Part shown: positions 41,163 to 49,581 of the stretch, piece after piece
Position numbering within the stretch: the first letter of the stretch is position 1
Layout of the letters: every line of letters starts with the position of its first letter
DNA from: an uncultured Elusimicrobia bacterium
GTDB taxonomy: Bacteria > Elusimicrobiota > Elusimicrobia > Elusimicrobiales > UBA9959
Reading direction: 5' to 3'
DNA length: 64,000 bases
NCBI GenBank assembly: GCA_903917735.1
Contig: CAIXBR010000092.1
Coordinates: 1 to 64,000 of the forward strand
Program-made: the position numbers and the translations under genes
Notes under the pieces: generated by a model
Told to the model about the DNA's origin: nothing
Database searches by the model: none
The model's input: the letters and a program-made list of their open reading frames with translations, nothing else

Positions 41163-42848
41163 TTAGCGGACCCTGACCGCGTAAATATAGCCGTTGGAGA
41201 TCTCGGAGGCTATATAGTCGGTCAGGGTAAATGTGGTTTCGTCTTTGGGCGCCAGCAGAAGCGCCGCGTAGCCCCACAGCAGCGGGTTGCCCGGCAGCGC
41301 CGCGCGCGGCACGCTCAGGGTGACGGCGCCGTTCTCGGCCCTGGGCTGGAAAGTCCCGGCCGCGACCGGACCTTTTTGCGTGGCCTTGTAGAGGACGGCC
41401 TTCGCCGGGGTTATCTCCAGCGCGTACTCCCAGGCGTCTTCCGGGAACATCCTGAACGGGCGGCCGTCCAGCAGGCGGCTCATGCCGGCGCGCGCCCTGT
41501 GGTTTATGTCTATATAAAGGTCTATCCTGATGTGGCCGAAGCCCGAGGGCAGCTTGCGGGGGTTGTCCAGCTGCAGCGGAGAAAATGAGAAGTTCACGGT
41601 GTCGGTGGTAGAGTCGGACGCCACTTTGAAAGAGGAAAGTTTCCAGACTTTGTACGGGTCCGCGTCCTTGGAAAGCTGCGGTGTCTGGGCGGGTATTTCC
41701 GGCTTGCGGCTTACATTGATAAGCTCAAATCCGGAACTCCCTTTTTTTACCTGTATCTTCTCGGTTTCTTCCGGGGCGGCGGCCGCGTCGGCCAGGCTTG
41801 AAAAAACCCAGGAGGGCGGCGGCTTCTGCATTATGCGGTAGGCGTTGGCCAGGGTGTTGCGTATCTCTATTTCCGCCTCACTGGCCGAGTCCGGGTCGCC
41901 AGCGGCCACGGTCAGGAGTTTGTCGCCTTCTTCGGCGGAAAAATATTCGTCAAAGGCGGGTTTCGCGGCCTTGTAATCGCCCTGGGCGTAGTTTAGGTAC
42001 AGCATAAGGTCGGAGCGGGTCTTGGAGAAGGCGGCCAGCGCCCCGGCCTGCGCGGGCGAAGACGCCCAGGCCGTGTAGTCTCCGCTCCACGGCTGCACCA
42101 GGCCGGAGATCTCTTGCGCGGAGGCCCGGGTGGAAATCGCCAGTTTCAGCGCCTCGGAAACGGTCAGCAGCCTGCGCGGCCCGGGGGTTTTTAGTTGCGC
42201 CGCCAGCGCGGCCCGCAGTCTGGCCGGGTCAGCTTCGGCCGTTTCGTCGAAAACCAGGAAAGGGGCGTTAAGCGCGGAGGTGGAGAACCGCACGAAAGGC
42301 ACGGCGTAAACCCCGTCGGCCTCGAAGACCGCGGCGGCGGTGGAGGCGGCCGGGCCGGTCGCCAGCCACTTAAATCCCAGGGCTTTGGCCAGGGGAAAAT
42401 AATCGGCCGCCAGCCCGCCGGGAGGGGAAACGAAGCCTTCCGGATTTTTTTTGAGAGCTTTATAAGCGGCCTCTTTGGCCATGCCCAGGCGCGCCGCCAG
42501 GAAATACCGGTCGCTGGTGAAAGCCGCGGTGGAGGCTTTGCCCTGCCAGCGCACTTCTGGCGAGGCGGGGTAGTAGAGCAGCGGCAGCGGGGGATCGCCG
42601 GCCGGGCGCAGCGCCAGCTCCAGGCGGCCGTCCTTCTCCAACTTTTTTATTCGCTCCTCCAGGCCTTTCGGGAGTTCGTCAAAAGCGGCTGTGAGCCGCA
42701 GCTCCCTGCCGGTCTCCAGCGCGGTTATTATTTCTCCGGCGCCCTGCGGGTCGTAAGGTATCCAGAGCAAAGCCTGCTGCGCCGCGCAGGGCAGCGCCGC
42801 CAGAAAGAACAAGGCCGAAGCCGCGATGGATCCGTAGATGGTTCTCAT
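41163..42848 (-). CDS. Exported protein with GH57-like and glucodextranase C-terminal-like regions
   Basis: A signal peptide (residues 1-23, ending PCAAQ) precedes a region resembling GH57-family alpha-glucanase fold segments (VSPPGGLAADYFPLAKALGFKW in pieces, SDLMLYLNYAQGDY), though no catalytic Glu/Asp pair can be named, so it may be inactive. Residues 390-561 resemble the DOMON-like glucodextranase C-terminal domain: VNFSFSPLQLDNP, GHIRIDLYIDINH, and AWEYALEITPAKAVLYK. The neighbour at 42853 has a glycogen-binding domain, so the pair may handle alpha-glucan outside the cytoplasm. The start has only a weak ribosome-binding site, four bases after the previous gene's stop. Confidence 0.65.
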   Translation of the reverse strand: MRTIYGSIAASALFFLAALPCAAQQALLWIPYDPQGAGEIITALETGRELRLTAAFDELPKGLEERIKKLEKDGRLELALRPAGDPPLPLLYYPASPEVRWQGKASTAAFTSDRYFLAARLGMAKEAAYKALKKNPEGFVSPPGGLAADYFPLAKALGFKWLATGPAASTAAAVFEADGVYAVPFVRFSTSALNAPFLVFDETAEADPARLRAALAAQLKTPGPRRLLTVSEALKLAISTRASAQEISGLVQPWSGDYTAWASSPAQAGALAAFSKTRSDLMLYLNYAQGDYKAAKPAFDEYFSAEEGDKLLTVAAGDPDSASEAEIEIRNTLANAYRIMQKPPPSWVFSSLADAAAAPEETEKIQVKKGSSGFELINVSRKPEIPAQTPQLSKDADPYKVWKLSSFKVASDSTTDTVNFSFSPLQLDNPRKLPSGFGHIRIDLYIDINHRARAGMSRLLDGRPFRMFPEDAWEYALEITPAKAVLYKATQKGPVAAGTFQPRAENGAVTLSVPRAALPGNPLLWGYAALLLAPKDETTFTLTDYIASEISNGYIYAVRVR

Positions 42849-42852
42849 TTTT

Positions 42853-43317
42853 TTATTTTACGGTGAGCAGCGAAACTTTGCGGCCTGCTTCCAGTTCCGT
42901 GTCGGGGTTAAGCGGGTCCAGCACGTCCTGCCCGTCCACCCGGCACAGGTATTTGTAGCGGCCGGGAGGCAGCGGGATAAGCGCCTCCCAGAGGTTCTTG
43001 TCCTTTTTGACCAGCGGCAGCGCGTCGGGGTTCCATTTGTTGAAGTCCCCGGCTATCTTCACTTCTTTGGCGCCGGTTATCTTCACCGAAAATTTCACGA
43101 ACCGCAGTTCCGGCTGGGGCGGCTCGTCCGGCCGCTCGTAGCGGGGGCGCGTCGGCGGGATAATGCCGTTCCTGGAGGGTTTTATATTGGCCACGTCCCA
43201 GTGGCCTACGAAGTTGAAGTACTTCTTTATGGCGTTGTTAAAAAGCACGCTGGGCACGCTCACCAGCGCAAAGGCGGCGGCCGCTGCCAGCATCAGCATC
43301 GCTTTTTTTTCTATCAC
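42853..43317 (-). CDS. Membrane-anchored CBM48 (glycogen-binding) protein
   Basis: One N-terminal helix (MLMLAAAAAFALVSVPSVLF) and a Pro-rich spacer (IPPTRPRYERPDEPPQPE) lead to a C-terminal CBM48/AMPK-type module, about residues 70-150: RFVKFSVKITGAKEVKIAGDF (edges FVKFSV, IAGDFNKWNP), LWEALIPLPPGRYKYLCRVDG and the final DPLNPDT. These modules bind alpha-1,4 glucans. It overlaps the radical SAM gene upstream by four bases and is followed at four bases by the exported glucan-related gene. Confidence 0.82.
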   Translation of the reverse strand: MIEKKAMLMLAAAAAFALVSVPSVLFNNAIKKYFNFVGHWDVANIKPSRNGIIPPTRPRYERPDEPPQPELRFVKFSVKITGAKEVKIAGDFNKWNPDALPLVKKDKNLWEALIPLPPGRYKYLCRVDGQDVLDPLNPDTELEAGRKVSLLTVK

Positions 43318-43970
43318 TGCCCCGCCTCCGCTTCCAGTCTCGGTCTCACCCGCGGTTCCGCGCCCAGCTGGCGGGCCAAAGCGGTGAACTTTTCAATATC
43401 CACGCCGTTGCCTTCCACGGCGCTGGCGAAAGTTTCCGGCAGCAGCAGCGAGGCTTCGCGGATGAATTCCTTCACTTTTTCAAAGCCGGTGGCGGCCCAG
43501 GGGGCCATGGGCCGCATGATGGCCGCCCACTGCGCTGGGTCCGAAGTGTTGAGGCTTACGTGCACGGAATCTATCAGGCCTTTCATCTCCGGCACGACGT
43601 TGCGCCCCCAGACGGCGTTGGCCAGGCCGTTGGTGTTCAGCCTTATGCGTATATTGCGGGGGATCGGGTCGGCGCGGCTGTTCCTTATAAGGCGGGCGGT
43701 CGCGAGCAGCGCCTCTAGCCGCATAGTGGGTTCGCCGTAGCCGCAGAAAACGAATTCGTCGAAAGGCTGCGCCGCCCATTGTTCTTTAGCGAGGGCGATG
43801 ATCTCCGCGGGGGAGGGTTCGACTCCGCCCAGGTCCAGGTTGCTCCCGCGGTAGTCCATCTTCCAGGAGTTCTTCACGCAGAACGAGCAGGCCGTAGGAC
43901 AGCGGTTGGTCAGATTGACGTACAGGCCAGTCTTATAGCGGTAGACTATTGTGGTTTTAAAATTTTCCAT
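43314..43970 (-). CDS. Radical SAM protein of the TatD-associated type
   Basis: The 218-residue protein opens TIVYRYKTGLYVNLTNRCPT and has CX3CX2C at Cys24, Cys28 and Cys31 (CPTACSFC), then FCGYGEPTMRLEAL for SAM binding and VHVSLNTSDPAQW. These match the small radical SAM family often linked to TatD DNases. No TatD gene is next to it here. There is no SPASM domain, so it is not a peptide maturase of the kind at 23 kb. The reaction is unknown. It heads a three-gene minus-strand operon. Confidence 0.75.
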   Translation of the reverse strand: MENFKTTIVYRYKTGLYVNLTNRCPTACSFCVKNSWKMDYRGSNLDLGGVEPSPAEIIALAKEQWAAQPFDEFVFCGYGEPTMRLEALLATARLIRNSRADPIPRNIRIRLNTNGLANAVWGRNVVPEMKGLIDSVHVSLNTSDPAQWAAIMRPMAPWAATGFEKVKEFIREASLLLPETFASAVEGNGVDIEKFTALARQLGAEPRVRPRLEAEAGQ

Positions 43971-44038
43971 TTATTGATAAGGTCTGTCCGTCCGCTTATT
44001 ATTCGCCAGCGGCTACCTGATTATTCTATCATTTAGAA

Positions 44039-45136
44039 ATGAGGATTTTGATAGCCTCCAACGCTTTCAAGGGAACGCTTACCGCCGCGCAGGCCTGCTC
44101 CGCCATAGCCGCGGGCGCGCGCAAGGTTTTCCCCGGGGCCGGCTTTGAAGAACTTCCGGTGGCTGACGGCGGGGACGGCCTGCTGGAGGCGCTGGCGCCG
44201 GCGCTGGGCGGCAGGATAGTGACCAGCCGCGTGGAAGGCCCGCTTGGGGCCGCGGTCGACGCCCGCTGGCTCCTGTCCGGCCGGACGGCCGTAATAGAAA
44301 TGGCCGAGGCTTCCGGGCTGCGCCGCCTGGGCGCGGACGAGCTCCGGCCGCTGGACGCTTCCACGCGCGGCGTGGGGCAGCTGATCCTGGCCGCGGCCGC
44401 CGCCGGCGCCTCCGAGATAATAGTGGGGCTGGGCGGCAGCGCGTCCAACGACGGGGGGGCCGGCTGCGCGGCCGCTTTCGGTTTTTCGCTGGTGGCCGGG
44501 TCGGGCCGCTCTATCGTTCCCGGCGCCAGGGGGCTGGCGGAGCTGGAGGCCATCTTCCCGGGGCGGGCCAGGGAGCGGCTGCGCGGCGTAAAAGTAACGG
44601 GCCTGGCCGACGTCAAGAACCCGCTTTGCGGGCGGCTGGGTTCGGCCCGGGTTTTCGGGCCGCAGAAGGGCGCCGGCGCGCGCGAAGTAAGATTTATGGA
44701 GAAGGCCCTGCTCAATTATGCGGGAGTGGTCAGGGAATGTCTGGGAATAAGCGTGGCGCGCCTGCGAGGCGGGGCCGCGGCGGGCGGGCTCGGGGCGGGA
44801 CTGGCGGCTTTCTTCGGGGCTGAACTGGACGACGGCTCCGCCTATGTGCTGGGGCGCCTCGGCTTTGAGAGGCGGCTGGCCCGGGCCGACCTGGTGATAA
44901 CCGGCGAGGGCTGTTTTGACAGCCAGACTTTTTACGGGAAAGCGCCCGGAGCGGTGATTGCGGCCGCCCGCAGGCTGGGGAAGCCGGTAGTGGTGGCCTG
45001 CGGCCGTTCCCTCATAAGCCGCAGGGCCGGCGTCCTGAAAATAATAGAAGCCGGAGCCGCCGCGTCCCCGGGGGCCGCGCTGAAGCTGGCGGTGGAAAAA
45101 GGGCTTCGTCAGGTTGAATTAGGACTTTATTTTTAA
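44039..45136 (+). CDS. Glycerate kinase (GarK/GlxK type)
   Basis: The 365-residue protein has the type I glycerate 2-kinase features: MRILIASNAFKGTLTA at the start, the conserved PVADGGDGLLEAL near 44, GLGGSASNDGGAG near 140 and ITGEGCFDSQTFYGKAPGAV near 286. It phosphorylates glycerate to 2-phosphoglycerate, feeding lower glycolysis. No ribosome-binding site is visible (TTTAGAAATG). It is followed by a hexose-phosphate mutase gene after a 59-bp gap with its own AGGAGA site. Confidence 0.88.
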   Translation: MRILIASNAFKGTLTAAQACSAIAAGARKVFPGAGFEELPVADGGDGLLEALAPALGGRIVTSRVEGPLGAAVDARWLLSGRTAVIEMAEASGLRRLGADELRPLDASTRGVGQLILAAAAAGASEIIVGLGGSASNDGGAGCAAAFGFSLVAGSGRSIVPGARGLAELEAIFPGRARERLRGVKVTGLADVKNPLCGRLGSARVFGPQKGAGAREVRFMEKALLNYAGVVRECLGISVARLRGGAAAGGLGAGLAAFFGAELDDGSAYVLGRLGFERRLARADLVITGEGCFDSQTFYGKAPGAVIAAARRLGKPVVVACGRSLISRRAGVLKIIEAGAAASPGAALKLAVEKGLRQVELGLYF

Positions 45137-45195
45137 TAGTATATATATATCTTCGTTTAAGTTATGAAAGCCCATACGGGACCAGGAGAGGCTAA

Positions 45196-46608
45196 ATGAG
45201 TTCCCACCAGTCAAACCATATTTCTTTCGGCACTGACGGTTTTCGCGGCATCATAGCCAGGGATTTTACCTATGACGTGGTAAGAAAGACCGCCCAGGGG
45301 ATGGCCGATTACATAGCCTACAAGTATATGCGCACCGAAAAGCCCAGCGTGGCCGTGGGCTATGACCGCCGTTTCATGTCGGACCGTTTTGCCAGGACCA
45401 TGGCGGAGGTGATGGCCGCCAACGGGCTTGATGTCACGCTTGCCGCGGGCCCTCTGCCCACCCCGGCCGTGAGCCTGCTCACCTCCACCGGCTACGGGCT
45501 GGGCGTAATGATAACCGCCAGCCACAACAGGCATTATTATAACGGCATCAAGGTCAAGCAGGGCGGCCGCTCCGCCCCTCCTTCCGTCACCGCCGAAATA
45601 GAGAATTATGTGGCTAAGGCCGTGCCGATGAAGCCGACCGGCGTCCCAGTGCCGGTGAAGGATTTCCGGCCGGCCTATGTTGAATACATCAATTCCAAGG
45701 TGCCGGCCTCCAAGGTGCTGTCGAAGCTGCCCGGGCCGGTGGTCGTGGACTTCATGTACGGCGTAGGCGCCGAGACCGCCGACGGGGTTTTTAACTCCAA
45801 GAACGTGATACGGCTGCGCGACAGGCACGACCCGCTGTTCGGCGGCATGGCCCCCGAGCCGGTGGAGAAGAACCTGGCCGAACTGGTGGCCGAAGTGAAG
45901 AAACGGCGTGCGATGTTCGGTGTAGCCCTGGACGGGGACGCGGACCGCTTCGCGCTGGTGTCCGACAAGGGCCAGTATATGACCCCCTGTCAGATCGCCC
46001 CGCTGATACTGGAATACCTGCTTTCCAAAGGAAAATATAAGGGCAAGATAGTACAGGCCGTCTCTATGGGCTACCTGACCAAGCGCATAGCGCGCGCGGC
46101 CAACCTGCCCTTCGACGAAGTCCCGGTAGGTTTTAAATATATAGCCGAGAAGATGCTTTCCGAGGACGTTACTTTCGGAGTGGAAGAATCCGGCGGCTAC
46201 GCCTGGAAAGGCAATCTGCCGGAGCGCGATGGGTCGCTGACCGCGCTGTTCGTGATGGAGATGGTGGTGAAGACCGGCAAGTCCGTCTCCGCCCTGTACG
46301 CCGAAATAGAAAAAAAATACGGCAAGTCCTTCTTCACCCGCCGCGATTTCAGCCTGGAGAAGGCCATCCCCAATAAGCACTCTTTCGCGGTGAAGATAAA
46401 GAAGAAGCTGCCGAAGCTCCTGCTCGGCCACAAGATAACCGAGACCAACACCATAGACGGCCTGAAGATAATTCTGGATAACGACTGGTGGGTGCTGATG
46501 CGCCCCTCCGGCACCGAGCCGCTGCTGCGCACCTACGCGGAGACCGACAGCCAGGAGAACACCAAGAAGTTCCTGGACCTGGCCTTCAAGTTCGTGGAGC
46601 AGAAATAG
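45196..46608 (+). CDS. Phosphoglucomutase/phosphomannomutase
   Basis: The four domains of the alpha-D-phosphohexomutase family are present in 470 residues: GTDGFRGIIARDF at the start, the catalytic serine loop GVMITASHNRHYYNG near 100-114 (phosphoserine in TASHN), the metal loop LDGDADRFALV near 247-257, the sugar-recognition GVEESGGYAW near 325 and the phosphate-binding RPSGTEPLLRTYAE near 438. Whether glucose or mannose phosphate is preferred cannot be told. AGGAGA precedes the ATG. Confidence 0.9.
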   Translation: MSSHQSNHISFGTDGFRGIIARDFTYDVVRKTAQGMADYIAYKYMRTEKPSVAVGYDRRFMSDRFARTMAEVMAANGLDVTLAAGPLPTPAVSLLTSTGYGLGVMITASHNRHYYNGIKVKQGGRSAPPSVTAEIENYVAKAVPMKPTGVPVPVKDFRPAYVEYINSKVPASKVLSKLPGPVVVDFMYGVGAETADGVFNSKNVIRLRDRHDPLFGGMAPEPVEKNLAELVAEVKKRRAMFGVALDGDADRFALVSDKGQYMTPCQIAPLILEYLLSKGKYKGKIVQAVSMGYLTKRIARAANLPFDEVPVGFKYIAEKMLSEDVTFGVEESGGYAWKGNLPERDGSLTALFVMEMVVKTGKSVSALYAEIEKKYGKSFFTRRDFSLEKAIPNKHSFAVKIKKKLPKLLLGHKITETNTIDGLKIILDNDWWVLMRPSGTEPLLRTYAETDSQENTKKFLDLAFKFVEQK

Positions 46609-46682
46609 GCGCCCGGGCAAGCCGAACGCGGATGGCCGGCAACTTTGTATAATTTGTTTAAATAAACAGGGAGGAAGATAAC

Positions 46683-47879
46683 ATGAACTTCAAGGGTAAA
46701 AGATACGTCAGCTCAGAGTCGGTGACCGAGGGTCACCCCGACAAGGTGTGCGACCAGATTTCAGACGCGGTGCTTGACGAGATAATGAGGAAAGATCCCG
46801 CCGGCCGCGTCGCCTGCGAGACCTTCATAACCCGCGGCATGGTGGTGGTGGGCGGCGAAATAACCACCAAGATCTACGTGGACGTGGACACCCTTGTCCG
46901 CCAGGTAGTGAAGGACATCGGTTACACCCACACCAAGTACGGTTTCAACTATGAGACCTGCGCGGTGATCAACGTGATCGGCCGCCAGTCCCCCGATATC
47001 GCCCAGGGCGTGGACACCGGCGGCGCCGGCGACCAGGGCCTGATGGTGGGCTATGCCTCCGACGAGACTCCCGAACTGATGCCGCTGCCGCTGCAGTTGG
47101 CCCAGCGCCTTTCCATGCGCCTGGCGGAAGTGCGCAAGAAGAATATCCTCCCCTACCTCGGCCCCGACGGAAAGACCCAGGTCACCGTTGAATACCACGA
47201 CGGAAAGCCCGTGCGCATAGAGACCATAGTGGTCTCCTCCCAGCACACCGAGGAGATCCTGGATAAGAGCGGCCACCAGATAACCGAGAAGTCCCGCCGC
47301 GAGATCATCGAAGCCGTCATCACCCCGGTGGTGGACCGTAAGATGATAGACAAGGACACGAAGATATACATTAATCCCACCGGCAAGTTCCTTGTCGGCG
47401 GGCCGCAGTCAGACACCGGCGTGACCGGCCGCAAGATCATAGTGGACACCTACGGCGGCGTGGCCCCGCATGGCGGCGGCGCGTTCTCCGGCAAGGACTC
47501 CACCAAGGTGGACCGCTCCGCTGCCTACATGGCCCGCTACATAGCCAAGAACATCGTGGCGGCTAAGCTCGCAAGAGAGTGCACCGTGCAGCTGGCCTAC
47601 GCGATAGGCGTGGCCGAGCCCGTCGGCCTCTACGTGGACACCCACGGCTCCGGCGTGATAGCCGACGAGAAGCTCGCGAAGATCGTGCGCTCCAGCTTCG
47701 ACCTGACGCCCCGCGGCATCATAAAGATGCTGAAACTGCGCCAGCCCATCTTCAGGAAGACGGCTTCTTACGGCCATTTCGGCCGCCCCGGCTTCGAGTG
47801 GGAAAAGACCAACGCGGCCGAGATGCTGAAAAAGAAGGCCGCCGGGCAGCCCAAGAGCGAGTGCGCCTGCTGCTGCTAG
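46683..47879 (+). CDS. metK: S-adenosylmethionine synthetase
   Basis: MetK makes S-adenosylmethionine from methionine and ATP. Signatures are [17 protein letters not shown] (residues 12-29), [12 protein letters not shown] near 117, and [19 protein letters not shown] near 265-283 (P-loop-like). 398 residues is normal. The C-terminus is odd: it ends KSECACCC, four Cys in the last six residues, which is not usual for MetK and might bind a metal. GGGAGGAAG precedes the ATG; a TATAAT at 46648-46653 puts the transcript start about 25 bp upstream, leaving no room for a SAM riboswitch. The enzyme would supply SAM to the many radical SAM and methyltransferase genes here. Confidence 0.95.
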   Translation: MNFKGKRYVSSESVTEGHPDKVCDQISDAVLDEIMRKDPAGRVACETFITRGMVVVGGEITTKIYVDVDTLVRQVVKDIGYTHTKYGFNYETCAVINVIGRQSPDIAQGVDTGGAGDQGLMVGYASDETPELMPLPLQLAQRLSMRLAEVRKKNILPYLGPDGKTQVTVEYHDGKPVRIETIVVSSQHTEEILDKSGHQITEKSRREIIEAVITPVVDRKMIDKDTKIYINPTGKFLVGGPQSDTGVTGRKIIVDTYGGVAPHGGGAFSGKDSTKVDRSAAYMARYIAKNIVAAKLARECTVQLAYAIGVAEPVGLYVDTHGSGVIADEKLAKIVRSSFDLTPRGIIKMLKLRQPIFRKTASYGHFGRPGFEWEKTNAAEMLKKKAAGQPKSECACCC

Positions 47880-47952
47880 CTCAATAGAACGGAACGCGCC
47901 GCTGGCAAGCGGGGGTTTGCACGCGGCGCGTGCGGTAGATCAGGGGGGAAAT

Positions 47953-48306
47953 ATGAGAGTACTATTGGTAGAAGATAACGCCCTTATGAGATACACCATC
48001 AAATCCCTGCTGGATAAGCTGGGGCATGAGGTGGTGGCCGAGGCCGAGGACGGCCCCAGCGCGGTGAAGTTCTTCAAAGAATTAAGGCCGGACGTGGTTT
48101 TTCTGGACCTGATCCTGCCAGGCAGGTCCGGAGTGGAGATACTCGGGGACCTGCGCGCCGTGGACCCCGCCGCCAGGGTGGTTGTGGTTACCGCGGTGGA
48201 ACAGGATGAGATAGATAAGAGGCTGGCGGATAAGGGCGTGAACGTCATACTGCGCAAACCGTTCTCTTATGATGATTTTAAAACGCTGATGAAGTCCCTC
48301 GCCTGA
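47953..48306 (+). CDS. Single-domain response regulator (CheY-like)
   Basis: The start at 47953 follows AGGGGGG. The 117-residue protein is a bare receiver: Glu8/Asp9, phosphoacceptor Asp52 (VVFLDLILPG), Thr80 in VVVTAVE and Lys102 in LRKPFSYDD. There is no output domain. The next gene, two bases downstream, is a CheC-like phosphatase, so the pair forms a small signalling unit. No chemotaxis kinase or receptor is nearby. Confidence 0.9.
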   Translation: MRVLLVEDNALMRYTIKSLLDKLGHEVVAEAEDGPSAVKFFKELRPDVVFLDLILPGRSGVEILGDLRAVDPAARVVVVTAVEQDEIDKRLADKGVNVILRKPFSYDDFKTLMKSLA

Positions 48307-48308
48307 CT

Positions 48309-48911
48309 ATGGATGAAAAAGCAAGCCGTATACTGGAGAGCATAGCGCTTATCAGCCTTGAGAAATGCGCGGTCAAGCTTTCCCGCATTTCAGCCGGAAA
48401 GTGGACCGTCGCGGATGTTCATGTTTCCAGCCGCGGCATGGAGGAGACCGTAAAGGAACACTCTTCCAGGCCCAGCGGCAACGGCGCGGCGGTGTATTTC
48501 GAGATACTGGGCGAGTACCCGTTCACGGCCATGGTGGTTTTCAGGCCGGAGGATATAGAGACTATCTCCCGGGGATTCCTCGGTTTTTCCTTCTCGAAGC
48601 TCCACGGCCTGAGCCAGGCGCAGGAACTGCTGCTGTCCGAGCTGGGCAATATTATCCTCAACTCCATAGTAAGCTCTCTTTCCAACGCCCTGAAGCACGC
48701 TTTCCTGCCGTCGGCTCCCAAGTGCGTGCAGGGCGAGTTCCGGTTCCTGCTGGAGGCGCTCTGGGCTACGGTGGATAAGAAACTGCAGCACCGCCTGGTA
48801 ACGGTGACGCTGGACCTGGAGTACGATAAGACCGTTACCCGCAGCGAGGTCCTGGTCCTTATCCCTGAAAGTATAGAAAAAGCTCTCTCTGGCGCTTCCG
48901 AAGCCTACTAG
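48309..48911 (+). CDS. CheC-like phosphatase-type protein
   Basis: The 200-residue protein has the CheC/CheX-fold pattern: a beta segment FEILGEYPFTAMVVF near 63-77 and the active-site helix LSELGNIILNSIVSSLSNAL near 110-129, where the Glu and Asn (E-x-GN) act in CheY-P dephosphorylation. A second such helix is not clear. Located directly after the CheY-like gene, it probably dephosphorylates that protein. The first part (about 1-55) is weakly conserved. Confidence 0.72.
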   Translation: MDEKASRILESIALISLEKCAVKLSRISAGKWTVADVHVSSRGMEETVKEHSSRPSGNGAAVYFEILGEYPFTAMVVFRPEDIETISRGFLGFSFSKLHGLSQAQELLLSELGNIILNSIVSSLSNALKHAFLPSAPKCVQGEFRFLLEALWATVDKKLQHRLVTVTLDLEYDKTVTRSEVLVLIPESIEKALSGASEAY

Positions 48912-48938
48912 GTTTACTGTCAATAACGGAGAAAACCC

Positions 48939-49472
48939 ATGAAAACAGCCTGCTTATCCGCTTTGTTCGCCGGCGCTGTCCTGCTGGGCGGCGCGGCCGC
49001 CGCCTGCGCGCAGACCGAGATTTCCGGCATTGGTTGGGAACTGTCCAAGATAGAAGGCAAGACCCGCCTGCCTTTCGCCCCCGTGGCGGAACTGCATATC
49101 TCGCCCGAAGTTAATTTTTCCGACAACCTGCGCGCTATATTGACGCTGCGCAATCCTTCGCCCAAGCCGGTGGAGGGGCTGGTGCTGCGCTACGCGCTGA
49201 GCCTGCGCCTGCTCAGGAAAGGCGACGCTCCGGAGAAGGCTTTCTGGGGCGTGCCGTTCTACGTGGAGGAAGTGCGCGTTTCCAGGATAAACCCCTCTTC
49301 CGAGCGCCAGGCGAAAGTTATACGTTTTGAGCTGCAGGGCCAGCTGCGCCAGTTGCGCAGCTCCGGCTTCTTCCCGTCCGCCCTGAAGCTGGAAGTGATG
49401 CTGTGTCCGCGCCAGGGTGACGAGCCCGCGGCGATAATGCGCTCGGCCATCATTGAAATACTGAACCAGTAG
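48939..49472 (+). CDS. Exported protein of unknown function
   Basis: A signal peptide (MKTACLSALFAGAVLLGGAA ... ACAQ) precedes about 150 residues with beta-rich segments: AELHISPEVNFSDNLRAILT, PVEGLVLRYALSLRLL, and VIRFELQGQLRQLR. The pattern (a paired-strand domain with NPSPKPVEGLVLRY) suggests an immunoglobulin-like fold with no catalytic motif. AACGGAG lies about 10 bases before the ATG. It lies 27 bp after the CheC-like gene and may share its transcript. Confidence 0.6.
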   Translation: MKTACLSALFAGAVLLGGAAAACAQTEISGIGWELSKIEGKTRLPFAPVAELHISPEVNFSDNLRAILTLRNPSPKPVEGLVLRYALSLRLLRKGDAPEKAFWGVPFYVEEVRVSRINPSSERQAKVIRFELQGQLRQLRSSGFFPSALKLEVMLCPRQGDEPAAIMRSAIIEILNQ

Positions 49473-49581
49473 GCCGCGCGTTCCCGCGGGCGGTCCTTTA
49501 ACCACAGCCTGTGGACTAAAAAACGTACAGATACTTATTCATCCCGCCCCGGAGCGTGATGAAAATGAATGGAGTAATCTA

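Noticed and set aside
46609-46682. SAM riboswitch before metK
   Set aside because: The gap is 74 bp, and the TATAAT at 46648 leaves a leader of about 25 bases; no stems of a SAM aptamer can be drawn.
49473-49581. T-box leader before serS
   Set aside because: The gap is about 109 bp and lacks a T-box sequence or a terminator-antiterminator pair.
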